Assembly (NCBI GenBank): GCA_028023455.1
Contig: JAQFVV010000013.1
Coordinates: 9,392,411-9,456,410 of the forward strand
Direction: 5' to 3'
From: Epiperipatus broadwayi
Lineage: Eukaryota; Onychophora; Udeonychophora; Euonychophora; Peripatidae
DNA: 64,000 nt
Shown: positions 11,901 through 23,379 of the stretch, piece by piece
Layout: the number at the start of each line of letters is the position of its first letter
How positions within the stretch are numbered: position 1 is the first letter of the stretch
Position numbers and translations under genes: made by a program
Notes under the pieces: model-generated
Seen by the model: the letters and a program-made list of their open reading frames with translations, nothing else
What the model was told of the DNA's origin: nothing
Databases searched by the model: none

Positions 11901-13870
11901 ACCTAGAACTTTATAAGAACTATTGAAAAAAAATCATATTATGTTGACTTGCAAAAAGAGAAATTAATAAAAAATAGATTTAATTATAAAATTACTTTCA
12001 ATTCTCAAAGCAACTTTAGTAAGTTTGTCAGTGCAAAGAAACCTATATTTGTCATTTATAAATAAATAGTTTTGGATATGATGTGAAAACCAGATTTCAG
12101 ATAAAAAATAAATCAAAATTTTCAGAATTAAAGCATTTTTTTATGAGATTTATCTTAGTTCTCATTACCCTGACATCTGAATAAAAACAGGTAATACCAT
12201 ACACATCATAATAGAAATAAATAAATAACAAAATATGCTAAAAATACACGATAAGGGAAATTTTAATGAATTGGCCAAGGAACCACGAAAAAAAAATTAA
12301 AAAAAGTATCATGAGGCCATAAATAAAAAGATGTAACATCATGATGTTTATGTTTGGGGATAGAAATATATAAGCAAGCTGGTCTAGAATTAAACATAAT
12401 AATTTTAAAACAAATAATTTTAATCTGCAACTTTCAAGAAGATTTTTGATATCATAAGATGTCAAATTAATAGTAATGTTTGAAAAAAATATTTATATTT
12501 AATCCCAGATTTGTTTGCAAATATTTGATCTTTATGAAGATCAGTTTCTTTCAATAAATTCATGGAAAATGTTTATTTTTTATTTTATTTTCTTTTGACA
12601 AACAATTTAGTAGACTTATACTTTATCCAAGGATTTAGATTAATATAAAATGTAGAATTACTAGTATAGTTTCTATAAGCATAATCATTCTTTAATTTGA
12701 GATATTGAAACATTATATTCCTGCATTCATATATGTTTCACTTATTTTCCCCCACAGCTCCATTTGTTCCAGATTTAAAGCCTCTATGAGTACATGTATA
12801 CTGATATTAAAACAATTATACATGTATCACTGCATATGTATATGTGAATAAACAGATATACTATCATATATATATATATATATCGAAACAAGAATGCTGT
12901 TTCACATGTGTATTTATTCTAAGAGCTAGTTACCCTCCCACCTTAAAAAACAGCAGATGTATAAAAAAGTTTAGTTTATGACGTTACAAGAAAATCATTA
13001 TTTTCTATAATTGAGAAAAGAAAATAATAAAGATAAATCATTATTGATTTTATAGTTTTAAATTGCAATATAATTTAAATATATCCCTCATATTTATTTA
13101 AAGCTGGCATTTATTAAAAAGATTACATTTTTAATTTTTGGAACGATGTTTTCAAATAAAGTGTGATAATAGCTTGAGGCAGTCTTAAGAAATTGAAAAA
13201 CATGGCTTAATCTTCATGCTTTCTTATCTATCCTGCTAAAAAAATAGATTATCCAATCATTATAAAGAGAAAGGCAATCGGACTTAAATGAAAGCAGTGG
13301 GACAACTAAGATATGTGGGCTGAACTGTTTAATCAATCCAAGAATCAGATATATATATAGTCAAGTTGCAAGTTCAGAGCAGATTTTTAAAAAGTTTTTT
13401 CAAAGAGATTTTTAGGAGATCAAATAGACATTTTTTTTTCAAAGAGATATTTTTCAAGTAGCTGTTAAAGAATTTTGAAAAAAAAAAAAATTTCAATTTT
13501 AAAAAGATATTAAGAGCAGTTAAAGAACCTCTATTAATGATGTAAAAAGAAAACATTATTAAGGAAAATATAACAATGGAAGGGTAAATGGTTACAGCTT
13601 TTCTCTTCATTCTAAGCCATGGTCCTCCAAGATTGGCCTGGATAAATATCATAGAAAGGAAATAATGCCATTCAGCTGAAATATGATGCCTCTTTTGAAG
13701 GCAGTCCCATCACAGATATGAAGAAACAAACTGGATAAATGAAGGTAATGATTTTATAAAAATATTCGATACTATGTGTGTTTATAGAAGACAAGACAAA
13801 ACGTCTTTCTTAAACTAAAATTATATGTGTTTTTAAAAGATAAACAAAATGCCTTTATTATAAATAAAAT
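8971..13870. other. Intron sequence, no gene seen
   Basis: AT-rich DNA with poly-A/T stretches and only short random frames on both strands. An AT dinucleotide run lies at about 12868-12884. Confidence 0.5.
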
Positions 13871-14010
13871 AAAATTTATGAATAAATGTAGCTGCCTGAA
13901 AATATGTTAGTTACTGGAAAATTATAAATGAAATTAAAATTATGAATAAATGTAGCTGCGTGAAAATATGTTTGTTACTGGAAAATTATAAATGAAACTA
14001 AAATTATGAA
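13871..14010 (+). repeat. Two-copy tandem repeat, about 65-bp unit
   Basis: The block ATGAATAAATGTAGCTGC ... TTACTGGAAAATTATAAATG occurs twice in a row with few changes (CCTG/CGTG, TTAG/TTTG). A partial third unit may follow. Confidence 0.75.
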
Positions 14011-14252
14011 AATCGTTTATTATTGATAAAGTATAAATGAAACTGCAGATCAACTCATATTTGGAAATATATATCTGTGGCAGACCAAACAATAATATTT
14101 ATGATAGATTAACTAACTTAAAATGAACTGGAACTTTGAAATAGATGTAAAATATAAATTGTTAAAGAACTTGCATTCTTTAATTCGTATTGCCCTATTA
14201 TTGGATACATACCAAGATGCACAATGTACTGTAAATAAACTATTTGTGAATT

Positions 14253-14523
14253 AAGTGAAACTCTGAATTAAATACAATGCTATTAGTTATATTCATTATT
14301 ATACCTGTAAAGGATATCTACATACAAGAATAATTAAACCACATTACATGTGACTACTATCTAAAATATTATAAATCAAAATTAAGTGGAACTCTGAATT
14401 AAATACAATGCTATTAGTTATATTCATTATTATATCTGTAAAGGATATCTACATACAAGAATAATTAAAACACATTATATGTAACTACTATCTAAAATAC
14501 TATAAATCAAAATTTAAGTGGAA
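14253..14523 (+). repeat. 131-132-bp direct tandem duplication
   Basis: The unit starting AAGTGAAACTCTGAATTAA at 14253 is repeated at 14384 with few differences. A third unit starts at 14516 and was interrupted by the SINE at 14538; its remainder resumes at 14648. Confidence 0.85.
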
Positions 14524-14537
14524 CTCTGAATTAAGTG

Positions 14538-14647
14538 TCTTGCATTGTTAGCCGAGAGGTATCGCAGCCACCATGCAAGCAAGTAGTTGGTTGCTGACAG
14601 TTGTGGGTTCGCGTCCTGGCTGATGCTCTGACATATGGAAAAAAAAC
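14538..14647 (+). mobile_element. tRNA-derived SINE with 14-bp target-site duplication
   Basis: A 110-bp insert, much richer in GC than its surroundings, interrupts the third unit of the 131-bp tandem repeat. Box A TTAGCCGAGAGGT (14548-14560) and box B GGTTCGCGTCC (14606-14616) fit the RNA polymerase III internal promoter; the wording and long A-B spacing resemble a Ser/Leu-type tRNA. It ends in an A-rich tail. The flanks CTCTGAATTAAGTG at 14524-14537 and 14648-14661 are identical, a 14-bp duplication made by LINE machinery. There is no clear LINE-derived tail, so it is a simple tRNA head plus A tail. It is not a functional tRNA: the acceptor stem does not close. Confidence 0.85.
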
Positions 14648-14989
14648 CTCTGAATTAAGTGCTATTAATTGTCTTCATTATTCTCTCTGTTGTCTTAATA
14701 TATCACACTCTTCTCTTTGAACTAATTAAATGATTAAAGATGTAAACTGTTGAAGAACTTTTGAGAGAAGGACTTTATTATACTCTCAACAGATTACATT
14801 CTATAAGTCATGTAAAATGTTATTGGAAGTAGGCCTAAGAGATGCAGGGATTGTCAATGAAATATTTTGCTTGATGGACATTTATTTAAACCTGTTATTA
14901 AATAAAATTATTGTTACTTAAAATTAAATTTAGTTATCCAGTTGTTCAATTATTTTTTGTTTTAATTGCATCACTCATCATTCAGTGCA

Positions 14990-15285
14990 CTTGTTCATGA
15001 GAATCTCATGCCTCCTGAGCTACATCTGGCATAACTAGACCTAGGTAAGTCAGGTTGTAGTGGGATGGAACTCTAGTGGCACGGTTTGGAAAACCAAACA
15101 TAGAAATGTCTAGATGCTTCCAGCCTCTATGTTGCTACATCCTCTGATGAGCAGGAAATATTGTTGTAAGGGGGGGGGCGTAACATCTGCATTGGGGACT
15201 GCCAATTGATAGTTCCTTCCTGCAACATGCTCATCAGGAAATTGCTACAACTGAAATAATAAAAGGGTTGTACGGGGTCCGGTTA
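14990..15285. repeat. GC-richer inverted-repeat island with hammerhead-like blocks
   Basis: The block CTGATGAGCA appears at 15144 on the plus strand and, as TGCTCATCAG, at 15228-15237 on the minus strand, each with a nearby GTTG(C/T)(A/T) and GGAA. A nine-G run lies at 15170-15178. The composition differs sharply from the flanks. It may be a decayed Penelope-like terminal repeat pair; this is weak. Confidence 0.35.
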
Positions 15286-18200
15286 CAATATATATATATA
15301 TATATATTATTTTAAAATAATATATTTTGTATTATAGATTTTATTTTGTAAAATGAGTCAATTTGTTGTTTATATTAAAAGTCGCATGTATACATGTGAA
15401 GTTCACATATCACCATGATACATATATAAAATGTTATTTAAAAATTTTCTAATAATTTGTAATTTTAAACTAAATAGTTTATAAGCAAAAATCTCACCAC
15501 CATGCACATGTGTCAATATAGAATGTGAGTGAAGTTTTACATCTTAATTTTGCAATAATATTTTTCTAATATGAGCTGGAACTATTGCCAAGTCTTTGGG
15601 GAATTGAGACGACACAAGTTAAATTAAAAATTTCAGGTTTAAAATTTAAACAAAAGTTTAAATCAATTTTGTAAATTAAATAAGATAGGAAAAAGATGCT
15701 AATGGATTTACCAGCTATAAATCCATCTTGTTGACATAATATTATAGGATCTGAAAATCATATAGTCTATTTTTTTACACTCTTGATCTTACTCTGAAAA
15801 TTTTCAAAAGCATTACTACCAGAATGCATGCCAGTTTTTATTTTGAAATGGTGGAGTAGGATGCCATAGATTTTACATTTTTCTGCAGGAAGATGGTGAT
15901 TTCAAATACCCTCCTACATGCTGCAACAGAATGTAACCATTATCTAGAAAATGGGAGACTTTCAAGCAACAGCCTGCCACAAGAAAAAAGACACCTTAAA
16001 CCATACTACCTATCCAGAGAAAAGTGCCACTATACTTGCTATCTGATGTGCCCAGAGTACAAGCTGCATCTAAAAAGCTTGGGAATATCCCTTCTAAAAC
16101 ATCATAGAGCTCTAAAATCAGTATCTAAATCTTTAAAACTTAATATTTCAAAGCAAGTTTAATGTAAATTGAAATGTTCACTATTAATTTTTAAAATTCT
16201 ATTAAAGAAATATAATTCATAACTGTATAAAACTTGCCTGTAAACCATGTCTGTAAATTTTAATTTATTCTCTAAATTATAATAGCTGTAATTAGTTATT
16301 TATCTAAATCTCTTTCCTATTGTGGTTATGCCTATATATTGTTTTAACTACTTATCAAAAATTTATTTTACAGATATGTTATAATATGCTAAGTGTTTTG
16401 AAATAGTGAGCACTAATTTTATAAACTTTTAACAGAGATATGATTATTATGATCTCCATTTTAACATTTTAATGATGCTGTTTGGCCCACTATAGTGCTG
16501 TTTCAAAATCCTATTATGTCAGATAATAACTGATTGCTATGCACTCATTATTATCAATTAATTTAGATTTACATCATACTATGGTATTATGGTTTGCTTA
16601 ATTAAATTATACATTGTAATGTTTAATATCTATTAATTAGAAGTAGTAAATGCCTTAAGATAGTAAGAAAGTATATTTATTAATGTCTTATTAATTGCCA
16701 TTAAATATACTTTTCCTTCCTTAATTAATAATTGAAGATGCAGATCCAGTATATTAAACTAGATTGATAATTTAGTTTTAGTTTATTTAATCAGCATAAT
16801 TATAATGCTATTGAATAACTGGGTTCTATTAGCTAAACAACTAAAAGTTATCTATTTAGATACAATTAATTTTAAATATATATATTTATATTTTACTTAT
16901 GCATTGTGGGTGCATTTTTACTAATAACACATTTGTACATTGCCTCTTGCTGCATTTTCCGATGGTTTGCAGTGGAGACCACTCCCATCCACTTTAATTC
17001 AGGTATGGCTATCTTTTAGAACTGGAACACCAGAGTCCTGACCATTTTCATAAAGCCTATCTGAGTTTCTGAACTTGATATGTTCATATATTAATTGTAG
17101 CAAACCATCCTGTCATAGGGTACCATATATTTTGATGTGGAAGCCTGTGAATAATTGCCCACTCACACTGCAAATTTATTTTTTAATGTTTTACTTAATG
17201 CCATAGCCTGTATATGTGAATCTAAAGTAACCAGTTTTTCCCTCTTATTAAATAACTGTTCAGCATTAGTCTGAAACCTGAATCTTTGGTTACTAGGCTG
17301 AATGTGATCATCTTTGAGCTTAATTATTCACTCACATTTTAATATATATATATACATACAACAGCTATATGAAGGCCGTAATGAGTAATCTCTCTTAGGC
17401 TAGTCATTTGCTTGCAGTATTAGCAAACTGTAATATGAGAATAGGATTTGGCATATTAATTTAATATAGGCATAAATCTTATTAACCACATGTATATAAA
17501 TATTAAAATGAGATCGCTGTCATAATTTCATCTCACCCACTATATAACACCTGCATGCATTGAACCCACATATTTACTACTATAATTATTGTCATTTTGT
17601 TTTGTTTGATTCTATTTTATCATTTTAATAAACCTATTTAAAATGCAAAACTCCTTTCATATCTTTCTTGCTCACCATCTAATTCCAATTTATTATTATT
17701 TCATATATGTATGATATTAATCATACTGATTATTGATATTAGTCTTGGTTTTAAATTAATTAGCATGTTGAGTAGTCTATTTTAACCCTTTAGTTTAATT
17801 ATTGCTTCTTTTCTGAGTCTCATGTTTCTCCTTGTTCGGAGCTGGCACATAGAAGAAATTGAGTCCTGTGTGTATCCTCAGAAATGTCATTCATAAGGTG
17901 TTAATCATGAAGAACTGGGGAATGAGTTGAAGCTTGGTTGGATTTGGGATCTCACCATTCCATTTTGATCAGCTTTGATGTATTTTGCCTCAAGTCTGGA
18001 TTTTTTTATGTGAATGTACAAATCTGACCACTCCAATATAGAACAGGATTTGATGTTGTAGGCTGGGAGTATTTTTCTGGTTTTTAATAATTAGTTTTAT
18101 AATATGACAATGTAAGAGAAGTGAGAAGAAGAAAGAAAAGAAAATGGATAAAAAAAGAAAGAAGGAAGAGAAAAAGAGGAGATAAGATATTATTGTGAAA

Positions 18201-21200
18201 CTTTCATAATGTATCTATGGCCAATAATACATTGGTTGAAAGTCTCTCATGAGAAGATAAAAACTCTTATTAGTGTGTTACTTGAAACTATGTAGCCTTC
18301 TATCAGCTGAAAAAGGGAAGTGTTTCTGCCATAACTACTGATCAATGCAATAAGAGCAAGTTGTCACCCATTATCTTTACTTCATTTTTATACATCTATC
18401 CATGATGCAATTTTATATACTATTATTGTCTTTGCTGGTAATAAAAAGTGATAAATCAACCAGATGATGAAAATAATTTTGTGTGATCAGAGGTTCAAAT
18501 CTATTCTAGTCAATTGGTATTCAAAATCAGAATTCTGGATATATTGAGATAAGACTCAGTTTTATCTAGATGGAAGATTTTTTTAAATATTAATATTTCT
18601 ATTTATTATAAAGTTAATACTTTTTCTTTCTTAATATTTTTTATTATGATGATTTTGTAAATAAAAATTGCAATAGCTCAAATATAGATGAAATTTATAT
18701 GTAATCTACTGAAAACTGTCATTGTAACTCTTAATATCAACATTTCATAAAATATATAGGAATATTTACATTTGTTTATAATTAATACAAGCTCTTAGAC
18801 ATACTAAACAATAATAAAGACTGAAGTTGGCTTCTAAGTCTGTCTAGAGTCCTGTTCAGTAACTTCAACAGGGAATAGACTGAATATGAGAAGGTCTATC
18901 CAGCCAGGTTCTTCTTGATTCTTCTTTTCAGCATTGCAGACCTTTTTCCTGGTTAATCCAACTTTCTAATAGTTCTCTTCTATTGTTCTTTAAAATCATT
19001 TGTTGTTGCTATTTTTAGTTAATACTTCTTAGCAATACGTTTTATAAATTAGTTTTTAAGTAATCTAATAACAGTTTATCTATTTGTGCATTTAATTAAA
19101 TATTAATTTTTCTATTAGTATGGCTTAATTAAAATACTTTGTTTTAATTAATTCTATAGATTAATTAAAATACTTTGTTTTACTATTTCTGCAGTTTAAA
19201 TCAAATATTTTTGGCTTTACTTTACAAATTATACGTTTATGTGTGTGTGCCTTTAGCCACATCACACAATTTTATTATAACAATTATTCTGAACACAGCC
19301 TTAGTATATATTTTCTATCTTCTAAAATAGTTTGTGTTAATTAATATTCTATTAACTCATGTAATATATCATTTATTTTATTTTTAATAAAAAATATTTT
19401 TTTGGATAATTAATTCTATAGTCATTAATATTTTTATTACTGCCTTGAAACAAGCAATGAATTGTTAAATAGAAAAATTAATTACAAAGATCAAATCACC
19501 TTTTCATTTTTATCAATAAAGCAGCATGTTAATAAATCTTATGTTAACACTGGCATCTTCATATAAGTTGTTTTCGATAGGAGTAATTGTTGTTCTAATA
19601 CAGTTTTAATAAATTCTAGGCACATTAGGGATTTAAAAGTAATTAGGAAATATACTTATAACTTTCATATAATTTTTATCTGATTGTTTGTTATCAACCA
19701 GAATTTGATTATCTTAGAATTATATTAGAGAGAATATTACCCCAAGAATCCTGAAACCTGGTAAAGGTAAAAAGTAAAAAAAGTTACAATAGATAAAAAA
19801 TGTTACAATATATTGCTTTTAATATGCATATTTTTTTATTGCGCAATACTATTTCACTAAGTGTTTTAATGCTTTAGGGAATAATAATGAGCAATTTTGC
19901 TTGGCTACATATATTTTATAGCACTACCATTAATTAATACTTAGACATTCTTGCTTCCACAATGAATAATAAAAATTGTATTCAGTTTTGGAAAATGTAA
20001 TGCAATAACGTAATTAAGAATGATTGATGATAACATAACAGAATGTAAGAGAGATGAGTGCTAAAAAAATTGAAAATCAGATTAGTTAAATAGTTCTACT
20101 TGTCATCTATTAATGATTACATATATAAATTCTTCACTATGTATGAATTGCTATTCTATAAAGAGTCATAATATGGACAGAAATGTCTCCACCTTGAGTA
20201 AAATTTGTTTTGTAGTAAATAATCATATTCAGTAGGCATGTAAGATTCACATGTAAAAAAATTCAAACTTTAACATAAAACAAGATATCATTATGATACA
20301 TGTAAATATATTGAACTATAAACATAGGTTATGAAGAACCAGGTGTTTTAAAGCTCTGACTCACCTGATGAGCAAATATCATTTATGAATTGTATATATA
20401 AATGAATGACTGTCTGGAGCTATATACTAGTAGATAGTTGTGACATAAAATGTGAATTGAGTGATGCACCTAATATATTCACAGCCATGAAGTCAGTTAA
20501 CAACTGAATTGTTATATTTTTTAAATATGAGAAAACAAAATTTAAATGAATTTCAAGAGTTTATTTACTCTGAATAATAATAATATTAGTAAGGGTATTG
20601 GTAATTTCACCTCATTATTTGCCAGTTAGATCTCTTAACAGTTAAATATCTCCTTAGAGATTTAAAACTGATGTTTCTTTAATTCTGCAACATTAATACT
20701 CACACACATTATTTTGAGATAATTAAATTAAATTCTCAACTAGTTCATTTTTACAAACTTCCCAGAACTTCATTTTCACTAGTTTATCTTTCCACTAGTT
20801 TACTTTTTATTCAACCCCACATAATCCTTCTACAGACTTTTTGTCAGCTTTGCTAATTTCCATAAAGTGAACTTCTTTACATGCAAATTAGCCTGTTGCC
20901 ATTTCCAGTAAATAGTTTCTTTTACTGCATACCAATTATTTATTATATTTCTAGCACATCACATTAAAAATTTGTACACATGATTTTGTTTATTCTTTAA
21001 TAAAAATATGATGTGGAGAGGCTAGAGATCAGAAAAGATGGATTAAACTTTGAGAGATCTTTATCCTGCAGTGGACATAAAAAATTTGAAATGTACTTAG
21101 TTAAATAAAATTCTTCAGTGAGGTTGCCATATTCATGAAAGTTCAATCTACTGATTCACTTAATATTAAATATTTACTAGAAATTACTAAAAAATGAAAT

Positions 21201-21764
21201 TTTTATCATGTGGTAATTTATAATTATATTTTTTACATTTTATCATATACAAAAAATACATGCTAATGTATAAATAGCATTGATAACAATGTAATTACAT
21301 ATATTTAAAAGTACTGTATTTTTATATATACAGTATTTAAAAACTATTTTCGTTTCTTAAATTGATTTTATTGTATAGAAAAAATTTAATTAAAGCAGTT
21401 GAAGAGTTTATTTAGTCAAGGCTTTTAAAAAAATATATTTCAGGCAACTTCCATTAAGTTTTTTTAAAATGTTAATAAAAATCTTTCACAAAAGATTCAT
21501 TTATAAATGATTTTTAAAAACAGATATGTATATAAAAAAAAAACAGATTGGAATTTTTAACGTACAATAAGAAAATAAATTTTTGGAATTTTCTTTTAAC
21601 CATTGAGTTTTATTAATTATTTTTGTTTTAAAGTAAACACTTGCTAGATAAATAAATATACAATATTCTCCTTCTATATATATATGTATGTGCATGCTAA
21701 ATCCTTTTAATTATATATGTTAAAAAAACTTAATTTTTTTACTACATGTTATGCATGTATAAAT
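15286..21764. other. Intron sequence, no gene seen
   Basis: AT-rich DNA. It contains a TA run (15287-15307) and a strongly purine-rich stretch (about 18109-18186). One 89-codon frame at 15893-16162 has no recognisable domain and reads like chance. Confidence 0.5.
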
Positions 21765-21860
21765 ATATATGTAATTATATAATTGAATATTTATAAATAC
21801 AGTAATCAGATATATTTAAATTTTTTTTATCCGCTTAGGAGCGCCTTCGACTATGTCAAC
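21765..21860 (+). repeat. Left arm of 96-bp inverted repeat around a LINE
   Basis: From TATGTAATTATATAATTG to CGACTATGTCAAC this is nearly the reverse complement of 25824-25919. Shared landmarks include TATTTATAAATACAGTAATC and ATCCGCTTAGGAGC / ATCCACTTAGGAGC. The arms lie immediately outside the LINE. Confidence 0.85.
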
Positions 21861-21883
21861 TAACAGCCATCAGAGAAAGTAAT

Positions 21884-22170
21884 GGATGAGTATGTAGAAT
21901 TGATTAGGAATTTGAGAGAGATTAAAGGAAGAGTAGGAATAGTGGGACTATTACCAAGATTTGATGAGGCATTTGTTAGATAGGGCATGTTCTATAAATG
22001 AGAGAGTAAAAAAATTGTGTGAGAGAAAAAATGTTGTGTTTGTGGATGTATGGGATTGGTTTATTGGAAAGAGGGAGTTGTATAGTAAAGATGGTTTGCA
22101 CTTAGAAAAACAAGGAAGTGAAGTTTTAGGGAGTCTGATATTTAAAGAATATAATTCAGGAAACCTTTAA
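21884..22170 (+). pseudogene. SGNH/GDSL-type esterase C-terminal fragment (LINE ORF1)
   Basis: Two overlapping frames (21884 to a TAG near 21983, then 21961-22170) carry GRVGIVGLLPRFDE, VVFVDVWDWF and YSKDGLHLEKQGSEVLG. The D-G-L-H block holds the catalytic Asp and His of SGNH hydrolases; the Ser block would lie upstream and is missing. SGNH domains are known in ORF1 of CR1-group LINEs, where their role is unclear. A one-base frame change lies near 21960. Confidence 0.72.
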
Positions 22171-22243
22171 AGGGGGTGGGCTTTTAAATTGTAATATTAT
22201 CAAGAAGAAGAAGAATGGAGGAGATATAAGAAATAAACAAAAG

Positions 22244-23379
22244 ATGGTTGATTTAGATATAAGTGTAGATGTGGAGAGGGAATGGTTTTGTAAGATTAGT
22301 GGTAAGAAAGTTTGTTATAAACATAATGGAGAAGAAGGAAGCAAAAGAATTTATAAAAGAGTAGTTAGGAAAGAAGAAATTGTTAAAATTGGCTTTTTGA
22401 ATATGCAAGGTAGTAGGAGACCAGAAAAATGGCTGGAATTAAATAAAGCAATTGAAAATGAAGGGCTTGAGGTATTAGCAGTAGTGGAAACTCATCTAAG
22501 AGAAGAAGAAGAACCTATTTTGGAAGAGGTAGTATGGCAGGGTATAAACAGAAAAGGAAAAGAAAAAAGGGGTGGTGGTATAGGTGTTATATCGAAAAAA
22601 TTTTTAAATACTGTTAAATGTCAAGAACATTTATGGTTTGAAATAAGGTTGGGTAGACAAGAATGGATGGTGGCTGTAGTGTATATCGCCACTGGAGATA
22701 GTCAAACTGTAATGGAGTGGAACAATAGTATATATGAATGCCTAGTTAAGGATATACAGAGTTTTAAAGAAAAGGGGAAGAGAATAATGGTTATAGGGGA
22801 TATGAATGGGCATATTGAAGAAATTGATGATGTAGATAATAAGAATGGTCAGTTTTTGAAGGAATTTTGTCAAAGAGTAAATTTGAGCATTGGGAATTTT
22901 TCAAATGTGTATGATGGACAATACACATGGTCTAGGAATAATGTATTTCACACAATAGATTATGTATTGGTAGAGAAAGAGGGAATGAATAAAATATAAA
23001 AAATTAAGGTGTTTGATAATGAAGAGAGAGAGTGTGTAATAGTGATCATAACTTTATTGTAATAGAAATGGTTAGTAATGTGATGGAGGATAGAAATAAA
23101 GGTAGAAATAATAGTGAAAGATGTGGATGGAGAGTGAATGATAAGAATAAGTTGGAAGAGTATAAAATAAAAGTTGAAGAAACCATGGAGCAGTTGGTTG
23201 GGGATGAATATAAGGACTGGTGTGGTGAAGTAGAAAAAGTGGCAAATAGGGTTTTAGTCGAGAATATGAAGAAGAATAAAAATAATAAAAAAATGAGAGT
23301 TAGTAAAAGTGTAAAAGAGAGGAAAAAAGCATGCAGAGAATATAAGTGTGCTATTAAGAATAAAGAAAGTGAAAATTAA
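22244..23379 (+). pseudogene. LINE APE-type endonuclease domain (broken)
   Basis: 22244-22999 encodes 251 residues with LNMQGS (Asn53), VETHLR (catalytic Glu82), GDMNGH (Asp186, Asn188, His190) and TIDYVLV. The last motif SDHNF (with the catalytic His) is in another frame at 23032-23379, so the two are separated by a frame change near 23000-23030. A stop at 23377-23379 follows KESEN. The enzyme nicks target DNA to prime reverse transcription. All visible catalytic residues remain despite the breaks. Confidence 0.85.

Noticed and set aside
14538-14647. Functional tRNA gene
   Set aside because: Boxes A and B are good, but the ends do not form an acceptor stem and a 14-bp target duplication marks it as a SINE.
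15893-16162. 89-codon plus-strand frame
   Set aside because: No domain, no splice or start context, and composition like surrounding intron; chance open frame.
20351-20380. CCTGATGAGCA as another hammerhead-like core
   Set aside because: No stem II and no GAAA follow; the match is limited to a single short word.
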